A DNA stretch of 64,000 nt from Psychrobacter luti (GCF_014192115.1 NZ_JACHXL010000003.1:62001-126000), one strand, 5' to 3'. Positions 48,001-56,397 are shown, counted from the first letter of the stretch. Numbers and translations: made by a program. Notes: generated by a model not told the origin, from the sequence alone.

Positions 48001-49114
48001 TAATAAAGCTATCTCTCAAGGTTTGATTGACGCAGACGATAGCACGTTAAGCGACCTTGATATCATGCAGTATATCTTTAATGCAGGTTTAAGTACCAGT
48101 AAGCAGGTGACGCAAATATCAGGGCGCGGTGTCGGCATGGACGTCGTAATCAGTGAGGTTCGTCAATTAGGCGGCGCAGTATCAGTGGTCTCAGAGCTGG
48201 GTAAAGGTTCTCGATTTACCATGCGTGTACCGCTTACCGTTGCTGTATCTGATGCTTTGGTAGTTCGGGCAGCAGACCGTTATTATGCGATACCACTGGT
48301 GCAGATTGAGCGCGTAGTGCGTATCAATCCAGAAAAAGTTTACGATTATTATCAATCAGGCGCGGCAACGCTTAACTTTGAAGATACCGATTATCGCGTC
48401 CGTTATTTAAATGAGATTTTATCTGGTAATAAATTAAATGAGTTGGTCGTCAATACCAATACCAGCGTGCCACTTATCATTATCAAAAACCGTAGTGGGC
48501 AGAATATGGCGCTACAGGTTGACCAAATCGCAGGCTCACGTATTGAGGTTGTGGTAAAACCTTTAGGACAACAGTTCTCGAATTTATCAGGTATTTCAGC
48601 GGCGACTATTATGGGTGACGGCTCAGTAATGCTCATCCTTGATTTGATTGCGCTGATGCGTAATGTCACCTTGGTAAAAGAATTCACAAAACCTGCTGTG
48701 ACCATGGATAGCACGACAGAGTCTAGAGCGACTGTATTGGTCGTCGATGACTCCGTTACGGTACGAAAAGTCACCTCACGTTTCTTGGAGCGTCAAGGCT
48801 TCAACGTGGTACTTGCCAAAGATGGTATCGATGCGCTTGAGATTCTACAAGAAACGACACCTGACTTGATGCTACTCGATATTGAGATGCCGCGCATGGA
48901 TGGTTTTGAAGTCGCGACTCAAGTCAGACATAATAGACGTCTGCAACATCTGCCAATTATTATGATTACCTCGCGTACGGGCGAAAAACATCGCGAGCGC
49001 GCCCTTGAGATTGGGGTCAATGACTATATGGGCAAACCTTTCCAAGAAAACCAGCTTCTTAGTAAGATTGAAGCCCTATTGGGTAAAGAGGCTAGCCTAG
49101 TCAATGAAGGATAA
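42023..49114 (+). CDS. chpA: multi-Hpt hybrid histidine kinase ChpA
   Basis: A 2363-residue CheA-type kinase, the hub of Pil-Chp. Five His-phosphotransfer modules carry the motif H-T-L/I-K/R: H702 and H917 (both HTLKGSGRMVG), H1122 (HTLRAASGS), H1438 (HTIKGGARM) and H1615 (HTLKGGARM). The N-terminal ~600 residues are helical, FimL/ChpA-N-like, with Hpt-like folds lacking His. The kinase core has the dimerisation helices (HMINLSGESAINRARID), N box with N1942 (LRNAVDHG), DDGRGID and GRGVGMDVV. A CheW domain and a C-terminal receiver with D2286 (LLDIEMPRMDG) follow. P. aeruginosa ChpA (about 2480) has a similar plan. Its stop overlaps the start of chpB by 11 bases. Confidence 0.96.
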   Translation: MKNQPNDMVTFEWLLPLFNQQLSQVADGWQLGEKSADYEQMSHSYHQVSGALTMLNLPALASLATKLSLLAGVVNVVDIEDALVDDIAINSETESETAPEVAFGTDESRIGQMANRLLMRELGHYARTGSCHTALLNKTSAELTQVLTHYGVVTDHLTDAPLASEADYSASMVDAEYLDITVPDVKAMDNLDREQYQQLLLVWRQQVQVLLAANANTPSILTVLEKVSQYLWQTAADADLQRLWYLTETWMHDLAYNETPKPKHYAALLSQLDALIESCAQQNEISTSIINNLIASIYIELSNLVNHSENSQSILHNISQPDVESRFLPRILNQIEALIFNLDKPHTLLKPLQQINNQLESRGWTLFAVQTSSILDDIERGLSAEAGLTQEQWQIERQLQELYDAIYNTEQVIASKIGNVASFTSKAAVVTNDDFDGLNSVDGLQTDNDRQINASDKELRELRIAVEDVKQGFNDYIQRQHTDLLSESADFTKISEAFDSMGLPSIRYATDKIADIFDQLNTHEVNVLSWDVTEAVAEGLTSIELLLDYLAQQVFNQPLLEQANAYIDKASTLLTGYIDAPETVKDTFLTQKLAASNVLRYDDSGEIAPIINDDDIIDSVLESDMASDNLNHFNSSDKTESAALLNARSQIKPDNFDIDEDIRDIFIEEVAEVIADLEDFLPIWQQDAQDLTPLTEVRRGFHTLKGSGRMVGAFSISEMAWSIENLLNRLLDKTLPVTDEVVALVTETTQRLPAMLSDFEAQQLPSFDPAITIVQSNNLMSQQPINTGLETSKITSSTADVEGNYPLLEESLSSNETSLDIEHADTAGTTEHVNYTMAEEKAISASLIELEIPAVLQAFVSAAQPLPIDADDADPDIKEIFLEEANEVLDEIVPLYEQWQLTPDDLTQLTDIRRGFHTLKGSGRMVGANTSAELAWSIENMLNRILDNSITASTNIQQLISHVLSVYPELLTTFENGSQDYPTIMPLWVACAQAYSKQLGNEFSYPALYQQLVGTPAPSSAPITNQSAQDGSTNESNTEDSTDENTDNSDHIDSMLQKINSVNEKMAEAPIVLAPQSEEEQAFFDIFIEEAEELLESVNDFVRRHQDEPYVAVSDEIVRAFHTLRAASGSSALTAISEVSATIEQSLELLQQQDTPMSAQHLKALAQSATLINGYLDNYKQNIQQQDVSLEETQSQQDIASLQAMLGEQYAIKDNESTADNKPTINQLLDDNINELLDAEWQLETALTHSENEQVETYIAQQIAQIKYLSGKAQEFPKFTAILNELGNAYAYLSHHPEQSVDTDIQAILLAGHAQLVGLFDALAGSSSLKIDEQVLQQLRSISQRYDNNDQIVADDAAISAETETDINIAAEAYADALVHSIAAPELELETIDTDIELLEIFLEEAQELDDALNDSFSKWRADISNINTLKVLQRHLHTIKGGARMAGIRSIGDLTHEAESIYEAFVEERRVPTAQWLEIMQVVQDTLSLQVAHIVRYQQSFFAPELIEQLQQFEKAKTLPDVVQLIVPMPKNHIDTESQVLADEYIHRIEQAADSLSLDRIIKQSWANGLPDPDILEVFLEEAEALTNRNEYLQSFLSDANDTVALQALQRDLHTLKGGARMVTASGIADLAHEMESVYTDFVDRRRPATKKVLELLVACHDWLADAVFILSQQVNPPTPDLLIEALQQFSKNPDSLKHIPKESLQAQRDAILLAKQKQESTYIQKDISEMPLMVANTAEQEQNTNNNEMIRISGGLIEHMINLSGESAINRARIDMGMSSLTNSIEEMGTTVQRLADQLRRMEIELEAQILSQIDDELVNHEGFDPLEMDQYSSLNQLSKSLTESASDLVDINNTLLEKTRDSESLLLQLSRTQTELQDGLMNSRMVPFTRLTPRLERIVRQTANELNKSVELKIINADDEMDRTILERITSPLEHMLRNAVDHGIENVATRQKAGKERSGQITLEVLREGSEIVIQLTDDGRGIDVEAVRNKAISQGLIDADDSTLSDLDIMQYIFNAGLSTSKQVTQISGRGVGMDVVISEVRQLGGAVSVVSELGKGSRFTMRVPLTVAVSDALVVRAADRYYAIPLVQIERVVRINPEKVYDYYQSGAATLNFEDTDYRVRYLNEILSGNKLNELVVNTNTSVPLIIIKNRSGQNMALQVDQIAGSRIEVVVKPLGQQFSNLSGISAATIMGDGSVMLILDLIALMRNVTLVKEFTKPAVTMDSTTESRATVLVVDDSVTVRKVTSRFLERQGFNVVLAKDGIDALEILQETTPDLMLLDIEMPRMDGFEVATQVRHNRRLQHLPIIMITSRTGEKHRERALEIGVNDYMGKPFQENQLLSKIEALLGKEASLVNEG

Positions 49115-50138
49115 CTTAAGTGCCTTGGCGCTAAAAGACAAACATAAAAGTGATATCAAGGTATTGGTGGTTGCAGAGGACCATCATCAGCGTATGGCTT
49201 TTTCTGATACGGTACGTAGTTGCGGTCTACAGCTGGTTGACTGCGTATCGCGGGCGCAATTACAAGACAGGTTTGAGAGTTATGAAGGGTTTATCGATAT
49301 TTGGCTGATAGATGGTGATTATGACAATCATATGGCGACAGCAACGGCAGCCTCTAAAGCTGCCGCCGTGTTGGTAGGGTTTAGTCAAGCACCTTATCTC
49401 AATGAAGCACAGCAGTATGCTAAGTGGCAGCGTAAACTAAAGCGTAAGCTTGCCCAAATGTTAGCTTTACCGATGCTAGTTGATGATGCTACTGATAAAA
49501 ACACTGCCTATAAAAATGAGGTCAATAACTGGCATTATGTGGTGTTTTTAGGGGCTTCAATGGGTGGCCCTAGCGCCGTCAAAGAGTTTTTAGACCACTT
49601 ATCGCCTGCACTTCCTGTGAGTATTTTATTAGCGCATCATTTTAACCAAACCATGATTAGTACATTACCGCGTATATTGAATCGTCATAATGAGTGGCGC
49701 TGTCAGCTGATTACCTCAACGCAGCGTTTGCGCACCGGGCAATGTCTTATAGTGCCTATTGATAAACAAATTGTCTGTGATTCAACCGGTCGCATCATCT
49801 TATTAGATCAGGCTTGGGAAGGCGATTATAAACCCGCTATCGGACAAATTCTTAAAAATACTAGCGATGTTTATGGCAGTGAGTTGATTAACATTATCTT
49901 TTCAGGGATGGGCAACGATGGCACGCAGTATTTGGATTTAATCCAAGACAATGACAGTCAATTATGGGCGCAGGACCCAAGCCTGTGTGCCTGTCCTAGT
50001 CAGCCACAAGCGATTATTGATTCAGGCTATTGTCAGTTTGTCGGCAGCCCTACAGCATTGGCAGAAAAACTTACTGAGTATATTACTGAAAGGGCGGTGA
50101 GCGTCCCTTCGGATTCATTTATTGTGAGCGACTTATGA
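49104..50138 (+). CDS. chpB: CheB-like methylesterase ChpB
   Basis: A 344-residue protein predicted to remove methyl groups from PilJ. The C-terminal CheB domain has the catalytic Ser152 in LGASMGGPSA, His178 in LLAHHF and Asp272 in SGMGNDGT. The N-terminal half looks like a degenerate receiver (KVLVVAEDHHQRMAF, then WLIDGDYD, where D70 or D72 might be the acceptor) but lacks the usual KP-lysine region, so phospho-control is doubtful. It overlaps chpA by 11 bases and chpC by 4, implying translational coupling. Confidence 0.9.
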   Translation: MKDNLSALALKDKHKSDIKVLVVAEDHHQRMAFSDTVRSCGLQLVDCVSRAQLQDRFESYEGFIDIWLIDGDYDNHMATATAASKAAAVLVGFSQAPYLNEAQQYAKWQRKLKRKLAQMLALPMLVDDATDKNTAYKNEVNNWHYVVFLGASMGGPSAVKEFLDHLSPALPVSILLAHHFNQTMISTLPRILNRHNEWRCQLITSTQRLRTGQCLIVPIDKQIVCDSTGRIILLDQAWEGDYKPAIGQILKNTSDVYGSELINIIFSGMGNDGTQYLDLIQDNDSQLWAQDPSLCACPSQPQAIIDSGYCQFVGSPTALAEKLTEYITERAVSVPSDSFIVSDL

Positions 50139-50638
50139 AACAGATTCTAAAGCATTCGTTTGAGGCGGTGAGCTTACTGACCACTAACAATGGTATGCTC
50201 GACGTAACGGTTGTCCCAGCAGTTGACCAACCGGACTGGATTATTCCTAGCAGTTTGATTTTGAGTGTCGAGGAGTGTAGCGAACATACCGAGCGCTATG
50301 AGTGGAAAGAGCAAGCAGTTGCTGTCTTCCATCTGCTGCCACGCCATCAAACGCCAGAAAAAATGATTGTCTTAGAAGGTAATACCTCCGCCCATCGTAT
50401 TGCACTCCAAACGGCAGGTGAGCTGCGCCAACTACAGGCACGTATCTCTGATGTCAAAGATATCGACCTTCCTGAGTATTTTATTAAGACAGGCGACAAA
50501 ATCGATGATGTTGATGAACACGTACAAGAAGATGTTGTGCTATCCTATCTCTTTCAAACCGTGATGATTGATAATACGCTTTACTTGGTACCAGATTTGG
50601 ATAAAATAGCATACCAATTGGTTGATTTAGAGCGCTAG
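50135..50638 (+). CDS. chpC: CheW-like protein ChpC
   Basis: A 167-residue divergent CheW-domain protein, the last gene of the Pil-Chp cluster. It starts inside the ATGA overlap with the chpB stop. It matches ChpC in position, size and the pattern of beta strands (AVAVFHLLPRHQTPEKMIVLEG, then TVMIDNTLYLVPDLDKI). ChpC is thought to couple further receptors to ChpA and is dispensable for twitching in P. aeruginosa. Confidence 0.85.
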   Translation: MKQILKHSFEAVSLLTTNNGMLDVTVVPAVDQPDWIIPSSLILSVEECSEHTERYEWKEQAVAVFHLLPRHQTPEKMIVLEGNTSAHRIALQTAGELRQLQARISDVKDIDLPEYFIKTGDKIDDVDEHVQEDVVLSYLFQTVMIDNTLYLVPDLDKIAYQLVDLER

Positions 50639-50810
50639 TTTGCTTATGGTTATGCTTCTTATAATAGGCTTTATCATTAGCCTTGATAGCGTTTAGTGTA
50701 TGTCTTTTTGAGCCAATCGCTGTCTGCCAATATCAGTGCTTCAGTAAAAGCCAGTTGTATTAATGAGCACCATTGAGCGCTAATGAACAATAGGGGTGAT
50801 AAAGCAAACT

Positions 50811-51338
50811 ATGAATACCATCAACTCAAATCTGACAAAGTGGTCATTTGCTAGTCGAATCTTTCACTGGATTAGTGCCATCTTATTGCTAGTCACTTGG
50901 GTCATGATATTTTTATATGGCAATCTCGATGACAAGTTCTATATCGGATTACATAAGGCATTTGGAATTAGTTTGTTGTTTTGGATGATTGCCCGCGTGA
51001 TCAATCGTATATTTACCAAAGCACCGCCCGCGGTTGCTATGCCAAAATGGCAGATACTACTCTCACAATTGTCACATTTTTTCTTATACGCTTTATTGAT
51101 CGCTATGCCAACAGCCGGGCTACTGATGTCAGTCTATGGCGGCAGAGCCGTTGATATCTTTGGCTTATTTCAAATCCCTGTCTTCGTCACACCAGATAGA
51201 GGCTTAGCCCGACTCTTTAATGACTGGCATACAGATATTTTATGGCCAATGATTATCGCCTTTACTTTGATTCATATTGGCGCTGCTTTATACCATCAGT
51301 TTATCAAAAAAGACAATCTGATAGCTCGCATGAAGTAA
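50811..51338 (+). CDS. cytochrome b561 family protein
   Basis: A 175-residue, four-helix di-haem b membrane protein. The start is the ATG at 50811 with AGGGGTGA upstream; an in-frame GTG at 50796 lies within that site. Candidate haem ligands are the His residues in RIFHWIS, YIGLHKAFG, LSHFFLYALL and LIHIGAALYHQF, the family pattern. It has an FNDWHTDI loop typical of prokaryotic b561 (CybB/YodB), which oxidises ubiquinol and can reduce superoxide. It is a single gene ending at a strong terminator. Confidence 0.9.
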   Translation: MNTINSNLTKWSFASRIFHWISAILLLVTWVMIFLYGNLDDKFYIGLHKAFGISLLFWMIARVINRIFTKAPPAVAMPKWQILLSQLSHFFLYALLIAMPTAGLLMSVYGGRAVDIFGLFQIPVFVTPDRGLARLFNDWHTDILWPMIIAFTLIHIGAALYHQFIKKDNLIARMK

Positions 51339-51365
51339 AGGTCTATAGATAAAGAGCACAAGCAT

Positions 51366-51400
51366 AAAAAAGCCCTAAGTATGATGCTTAGGGCTTTTTA
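51366..51400. terminator. bidirectional Rho-independent terminator
   Basis: AAAAAGCCCTAAG pairs with CTTAGGGCTTTTT around TATGATG, between converging cytochrome b561 (+) and minE (-). Confidence 0.92.
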
Positions 51401-51475
51401 TGGAGCAATAAAAGTATGAACTTGTTTATAGTAAATCGAATAGCTATAAAGCCAATAATTATAAAGTGAATAACT

Positions 51476-51766
51476 TTACTTTTTATGCTCAGGTAAACTG
51501 ATATTCATTTCCAGTACATCTAAGCTGTCTTCAGAACGATGATTGATATTGACATCATCAATCTGAACGCCGTTGACGTATTTATTAACCACTTCTAGTA
51601 TTTCACGTTTCATTTTTTCGATACGATCAGCGGTCAAACGATTATTTAAGCGGTTTTCACTTGCAACGATAACCTTTAAGCGCTCAGTGGCCATATTGGC
51701 ACTACCAGCATTACTACTGTCATCGGTGCCAAATAGACTACTCCAAAATCCTTTTTTCTTACTCAT
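51476..51766 (-). CDS. minE: division-site topological specificity factor MinE
   Basis: A 96-residue protein that stimulates MinD ATPase and drives MinCD oscillation. The N-terminal membrane-targeting segment (FWSSLFG) and the MinD-interacting helix ([13 protein letters not shown]) are followed by the dimerisation region ([13 protein letters not shown] ... LEMNISLP). A short Ser/Ala/Asn insertion follows the membrane-targeting part. It starts two bases after the minD stop, so the two are co-translated. Confidence 0.95.
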   Translation of the reverse strand: MSKKKGFWSSLFGTDDSSNAGSANMATERLKVIVASENRLNNRLTADRIEKMKREILEVVNKYVNGVQIDDVNINHRSEDSLDVLEMNISLPEHKK

Positions 51767-51768
51767 TA

Positions 51769-52581
51769 TTAACCCCCAAACCAGCGCTGTAATAGACTCT
51801 TTTTCTTAACATCAATATGACGTAATGGGCGCTCTTCCCCTAAGAAACGGGCAACGATATCGTCATAACATTGACCAGCAACAGAGTCGGTATAATGAAT
51901 TACTGGCTCTCCATGGTTAGAGGCTTCAAGTACTGAATGGCTCTCAGGAACCACGCCAAGTAACGGCACCTTTAGAATATCGTTAGAAATGGTATCGATA
52001 TCCATCATCTCATTAGCAGCAGCGCGGTCAGCGTTGTAGCGTGTAATGATGAGATGCTCACGTACCGTCCCTTGATTTTCAGCCACTTTCTTAGTTTGGC
52101 TTTGCAAAATACCAATGATGCGGTCCGAGTCACGTACTGAAGAGATTTCAGGGTTAGTAACGATGATGGCTTCATCAGCATGATACATCGCAAGCTGCGC
52201 ACCGCGTTCGATACCAGCAGGCGAGTCACAGATGATATAGTCAAACTGCTTAGACAACTCGTCCATGACTTCTGCTACGCCTTCGTCCGTCAACGCATCT
52301 TTATCACGTGTCTGACTGGCAGGTAGGATATATAAATTTTCCAATTGCTTGTCTTTCACCAGCGCTTGAGATAGGCGTGCATTACCATTGATAACATCGA
52401 CAAAGTCATAAACAATTCGATTTTCGCAGCCCATAATCAAGTCTAGATTACGTAAGCCCACATCAAAATCGATAACAACTGTCTTATAGCCACGTAATGC
52501 TAAACCGGCGGCAAAAGAAGCACTGGTTGTGGTTTTGCCCACACCGCCTTTACCCGAAGTGATTACAACAATCTTCGCCAC
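51769..52581 (-). CDS. minD: septum-site-determining ATPase MinD
   Basis: A 270-residue ParA/MinD-type ATPase. It has the deviant Walker A KGGVGKT (11-17), switch regions [11 protein letters not shown] and CDSPAGIE, and a C-terminal amphipathic membrane helix ([12 protein letters not shown]). The start codon is GTG with AGGAG ten bases upstream. It recruits MinC to the membrane to block FtsZ assembly away from midcell. Confidence 0.97.
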   Translation of the reverse strand: MAKIVVITSGKGGVGKTTTSASFAAGLALRGYKTVVIDFDVGLRNLDLIMGCENRIVYDFVDVINGNARLSQALVKDKQLENLYILPASQTRDKDALTDEGVAEVMDELSKQFDYIICDSPAGIERGAQLAMYHADEAIIVTNPEISSVRDSDRIIGILQSQTKKVAENQGTVREHLIITRYNADRAAANEMMDIDTISNDILKVPLLGVVPESHSVLEASNHGEPVIHYTDSVAGQCYDDIVARFLGEERPLRHIDVKKKSLLQRWFGG

Positions 52582-53011
52582 AATGGCACACTCCTATGAA
52601 TTGATGGGATATTTATTATAAAAAACAGTATAGATATAAAGTAGCACATTTGCTCGGCATTCACCTAGCGTATATGTACTGTCTGCGAGCGTAAGCCTAG
52701 CATAAATATACAAAAACTTATAGCAAGTCTATATTAAAGCACAAAAACAGAAGATATATCATATATATGCTTGCTATAAACACAAAGATTAAAGAGCTAA
52801 AAAACGGTCTAGTATCTGCGCTCAAACCTCGTACATATAGTGTAGCGTAAATAGTGGCAGAGCTAAAAATCCATCATAGCGCAGTTTTGTTAAGTAAACT
52901 TACTACAGTATTAATTATGCCATTTAGCCGCCAATTTAGTCTTTATTATTCATCTTTTTAGCTGATATGAATGCAATTGTGTCTTAGGACAATCTTAGTG
53001 TCATAGCTAAT
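52582..53011. other. 430-bp gap between minC and minD
   Basis: AT-rich with no recognisable gene. minC, minD and minE are usually tightly packed, so this gap suggests a separate promoter for minDE. I could not assign a confident -35/-10 pair. Short TATATATCATATATATGC-like tracts occur near 52755-52770. Confidence 0.5.
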
Positions 53012-53875
53012 TTAAGCATCGTCCATAACTGTAAAGACCAAGCCTTGACCTTCTAAATAACGTACTTCGACCGATTTGTCGATCACATGCTCGGGTAGAT
53101 TGTCGCGTAAGCAATACGTACCGGCAACAGAGACCAATGAAGGGTTAAATACTTGGCAGAAAATACGTGCGTCTTTGTCGCCGGTTGCCCCTGCGACTAA
53201 GCGACCTTGGGCGCGGCCATAAACGTGTAAGTTATTGTCGGTAATGGCTTCAGCACCGCTATTGACACTGTTGGTCAAAATTAAATCACCGCCAACATGA
53301 TTGAGGCTTTGTCCTGAGCGCAGCATTTGATCGTAGATGAGGCTGGTAATTTGCTCAGCGCTGATAAGCGTTTCTGCGGTCAAGGTGGTTTCAGCTACTT
53401 CAGGTATCGCGCTTGCTGCAACCGCTTGGTTGTCTGATATTAAGCCTGTATTATCGGCGGTGGTTGCAGAGTCAGTGCTGTTGTTGGGCACAGTAGCTGC
53501 GACTTGGCTCAGCTGAGTAATGGCTTTTTTGCTCGGTAAAATACGCTCGATACGTTTGCCATCAGCGGGAAATATTGCCAAACGTAGCTCGCGTGCTTGC
53601 GCGTCAAGCAAACCGGTGACCACGCCGATAGGTTGCAAACCCCAAGACCAAAGCAGCTCTACCAACGCCGATAAATCTTGCTCGACCTCGCTGTCAATCA
53701 ATACTGGAATATTACTGTTCTTATTGCTCAGTGTGGTTTCAAGCTGTCCGGCAATCGCTGTAAAATCATCGGTGCTAAACTGCACCCGTGAAAAGGTCAG
53801 CATCTTGCCATAAAAGGCTAGCGCCGGCATGTTGGATGAGGTAAGGGCATGCTGCTCATTGTCTGAAATCGTCAT
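53012..53875 (-). CDS. minC: septum-site-determining protein MinC
   Basis: A 287-residue FtsZ-polymerisation inhibitor. The N-terminal domain (residues ~15-110) contains FYGKMLTFSRVQF and LRLAIFPADGKRIERILPS. The C-terminal beta-helix dimerisation domain has the hallmark RSGQSLNHVGGDLILTNSVN (read in parts), GAEAITDNNLHVYGRAQGRL, GATGDKDARIFCQVFNPSLV and SVAGTYCL. A ~75-residue Ala/Thr/Asn-rich linker joins them. The start (53875) has GAGGA about nine bases upstream; an open frame extends 13 codons further. Confidence 0.94.
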   Translation of the reverse strand: MTISDNEQHALTSSNMPALAFYGKMLTFSRVQFSTDDFTAIAGQLETTLSNKNSNIPVLIDSEVEQDLSALVELLWSWGLQPIGVVTGLLDAQARELRLAIFPADGKRIERILPSKKAITQLSQVAATVPNNSTDSATTADNTGLISDNQAVAASAIPEVAETTLTAETLISAEQITSLIYDQMLRSGQSLNHVGGDLILTNSVNSGAEAITDNNLHVYGRAQGRLVAGATGDKDARIFCQVFNPSLVSVAGTYCLRDNLPEHVIDKSVEVRYLEGQGLVFTVMDDA

Positions 53876-54045
53876 AATATAAATCCTCAAAAATGGTTGT
53901 ATTGCGGTGTTCACAGTGCCGTTTTTATTATCAAAGTATGGCTATATAAAACTATAGTGATTAAAAGCCAGTTCTTATTAAGTCAGTCTTTGGTAGTTCG
54001 TTCTTGGTAATCCTGTTTTTGCTAAGCCAGCTCTGACTAAAAATA

Positions 54046-55146
54046 CTACAACCTAAGCATGTCCTGATGCTTCCACTGCTGCACTTTTATTTGTGCCTCA
54101 AACTCATCCAAACTGTCGGCAATAATACTTGATATTAATGTATCAAGGGCACTGTTATCGGTATCGATTTGAGCGACGCCGCTGGCAATAGCGACCATCA
54201 AAGCATCGAGACGTTCGGCGTCAAGCAGGCGCTCATTAAGCGCATATACTACATTTTCACCGATATTATGCCCGACATGCTGGAGCTGGGATTCAATTAA
54301 GCTACCAGCAATAGGTATCATGCGCAGATAGCGGCGTAGCTCAGGTGTATTGGCCAACCCCTCTTTAATCGCGTTGCCCATTTCGGTCGCGATAATAGTG
54401 CCGCCACCTGATGACTCAGTCAGTGCTTGGAGTTTTGGCGCCAGCTCTTTACGCAATAGTGATAACACTGCCGCCTCAATCTCATTGCGATTACGTGCGA
54501 TGGTCGATTCAATAAACGATTTATGCATTTTAGGGTCAGTGAGCTGCTGCCGAAAAGTTTGAATGGTCGTTAAGATGACGCGGTCAGACAGCTCTTCTAA
54601 GAGTAAATCGATATAAAAGTTAATGCGGTTAATCCACGGCTGTGGCAATACTTGATAACCCAATTGATATAATCGGCGTCCGATAATCACCGCGCGAAAT
54701 AAACGCAGCGCGCGCAGCTGCGGGAAACAGCCTAACACTTCATACCAGTGGACAAAAGGGAAAAAGAACCAGCGGTAATATACTTTTTCCTTAATAGCAA
54801 TAGCCCAGCGTAATAGCAGCTCTACAATCAAAAATAAGGTAAAGAAGCCACCGGCTGTCCGTAACGAATCATGGATATGACTTTGATACCAGTTTAATGC
54901 CTCACTTAGGGTCAACCACTGCGCCGCGTCACGACTAAAACCACTCATTAAAATAGCGTCAATACTGATTAAGAATAAATCAATACTGATGGCGATAATC
55001 ATTACGATATCATAGGTCAGCTTCAAGCGATTAGGCTTGGGACGATTCGGTCTTAGTGGCGGACTATTCGATAAGTCTGAGGACTGATTGCGCGCGGACG
55101 TTGATTTTATAGGCGCGCTGGTAGTAGAAGAGGCGGGCACAGTCAT
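54046..55146 (-). CDS. voltage-sensor-like membrane protein without an evident pore (ion-transporter family)
   Basis: A 366-residue protein. The first 40 residues are Ser/Pro/Arg-rich. Four hydrophobic segments follow: S1 about 44-68, S2 about 97-118, S3 about 124-142 and S4 about 143-162. S2 has F-x-x-E109-x3-R113, and S4 shows R145-x2-R148-x2-R151 then R157-R158, the every-third-residue arginine pattern of voltage sensors. No potassium-type TVGYG or sodium-type selectivity filter follows. Instead residues 170-366 are cytoplasmic helices, including a Gly-rich TESSGGGTIIATEMGNA turn. Similar proteins in Moraxellaceae tend to be labelled ion transporter, but function is unknown. It shares orientation with minC. 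Confidence 0.68.
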   Translation of the reverse strand: MTVPASSTTSAPIKSTSARNQSSDLSNSPPLRPNRPKPNRLKLTYDIVMIIAISIDLFLISIDAILMSGFSRDAAQWLTLSEALNWYQSHIHDSLRTAGGFFTLFLIVELLLRWAIAIKEKVYYRWFFFPFVHWYEVLGCFPQLRALRLFRAVIIGRRLYQLGYQVLPQPWINRINFYIDLLLEELSDRVILTTIQTFRQQLTDPKMHKSFIESTIARNRNEIEAAVLSLLRKELAPKLQALTESSGGGTIIATEMGNAIKEGLANTPELRRYLRMIPIAGSLIESQLQHVGHNIGENVVYALNERLLDAERLDALMVAIASGVAQIDTDNSALDTLISSIIADSLDEFEAQIKVQQWKHQDMLRL

Positions 55147-55428
55147 ACCTTATTAAGTGATAAATGGCATCAGTAGTGAGTAGCTTTCGGCCAATCACTA
55201 CCAAATAAGTAACGAGTCTTAACGGTCATTCACATTATCAATGAATCATGCCAAAAAACAAGCCATCAACCATTATAATTTGGTATTTTACTCATTATCT
55301 TTTTAGAGAAAAAATCCGCTGACACTATCACCCAATTTTAATAATAGAAAATTTTCAGCGCGAAAAAGTTTAAGAAGGCGTCATAACGTAGGGTAATTAG
55401 CTATTTTCTATTACTGACTTTCTGTACT

Positions 55429-56397
55429 TTAAGCATGACGGTTTTTATTCACTGCCGTCTCATCAAATTCAGCAAGCATCTCAGTAATGCGTTCGTCTTT
55501 TTGGCGCCAAATTTGCTCGACCCAATCAAACATCTGTGCTTTGACTGTTTCATCGTTTTCGTAACCACCGTTTTTAATACCAGCAAACAGCTCGTCAGGT
55601 ATTTCAATATGGCGGACATCGACGCCTAAGCGTTTGATATTACCTTTCCACAAATCGCCATAGGTCGGTACGCCGTCAGGATAAACGATGGTCATATCTA
55701 AGATAGCATCCATGTCATCGCCCAAGGCGTTAATAGCCAGCGACAAACCACCGGCGCGTGGTTTTAATAGATGGGTATAGGGTGAGTTTTGTTTATCGTG
55801 TTTTTCTTGGGTGAAGCGCGTGCCTTCCAAATAATTCAGCAAGGTAAATGGCTTGTCTTTTAATAACGCACAAGCGCGCTTTGCTTCTTCGATATCTTTA
55901 CCTTTAAGAGCAGGATTTTTAGCAACCGCTTCTTTAGAGTGGCGGCGCATCATTGGGAAGTCTAAAAAGTAAAAGGCTTGCCCAACGATAGGAATATAGA
56001 TCAGCTCAAACTTAGTAAAAAAGCGGGTCAGCGGCAAGCGTTTTTCACTGATATATTGCACGATACTGGTATCCACCCAAGATTGATGGTTACTGACCAG
56101 CAGGTATTTACCGTCCATATGGACATCATCTGGTAAATGAATGCGCCAGTCTTTACGAGGCAACATATTATCTATCAGCGCATTGTTGCTGCTAATCCAG
56201 TGTTCAGCGATTTTAATTACTGTCTTATCGGCGATAGGAGCGCCGGTGATGATTTTACCAACCCCCATTAGCCATAACGGAATGCTACCGCCAAAGCTAT
56301 TGACAGCGATGACCCCAGTTGCTGTGGCAAGCGACATGGCTTTTGCTAATTTTGGGGTACGTTCGTGTATCTTTTGTATGGCACAGTTTAAGCGCAT
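55429..56397 (-). CDS. PlsC-family acyltransferase (YihG-like)
   Basis: A 322-residue membrane-associated lysophospholipid acyltransferase. Its N-terminus is hydrophobic (around residues 20-50). The catalytic HX4D motif is NHQSWVD. Further motifs are FTKFELIYIPIVGQAFYFLDF, the acceptor motif LEGTRFT and PRAGGLSLA. It likely acylates the sn-2 position of lysophosphatidic acid or remodels phospholipids, as YihG does. The start at 56397 (MRLNCAIQ) has GGAAGGG eight bases upstream; an earlier GTG at 56430 and ATG at 56418 are less likely. Confidence 0.9.
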   Translation of the reverse strand: MRLNCAIQKIHERTPKLAKAMSLATATGVIAVNSFGGSIPLWLMGVGKIITGAPIADKTVIKIAEHWISSNNALIDNMLPRKDWRIHLPDDVHMDGKYLLVSNHQSWVDTSIVQYISEKRLPLTRFFTKFELIYIPIVGQAFYFLDFPMMRRHSKEAVAKNPALKGKDIEEAKRACALLKDKPFTLLNYLEGTRFTQEKHDKQNSPYTHLLKPRAGGLSLAINALGDDMDAILDMTIVYPDGVPTYGDLWKGNIKRLGVDVRHIEIPDELFAGIKNGGYENDETVKAQMFDWVEQIWRQKDERITEMLAEFDETAVNKNRHA

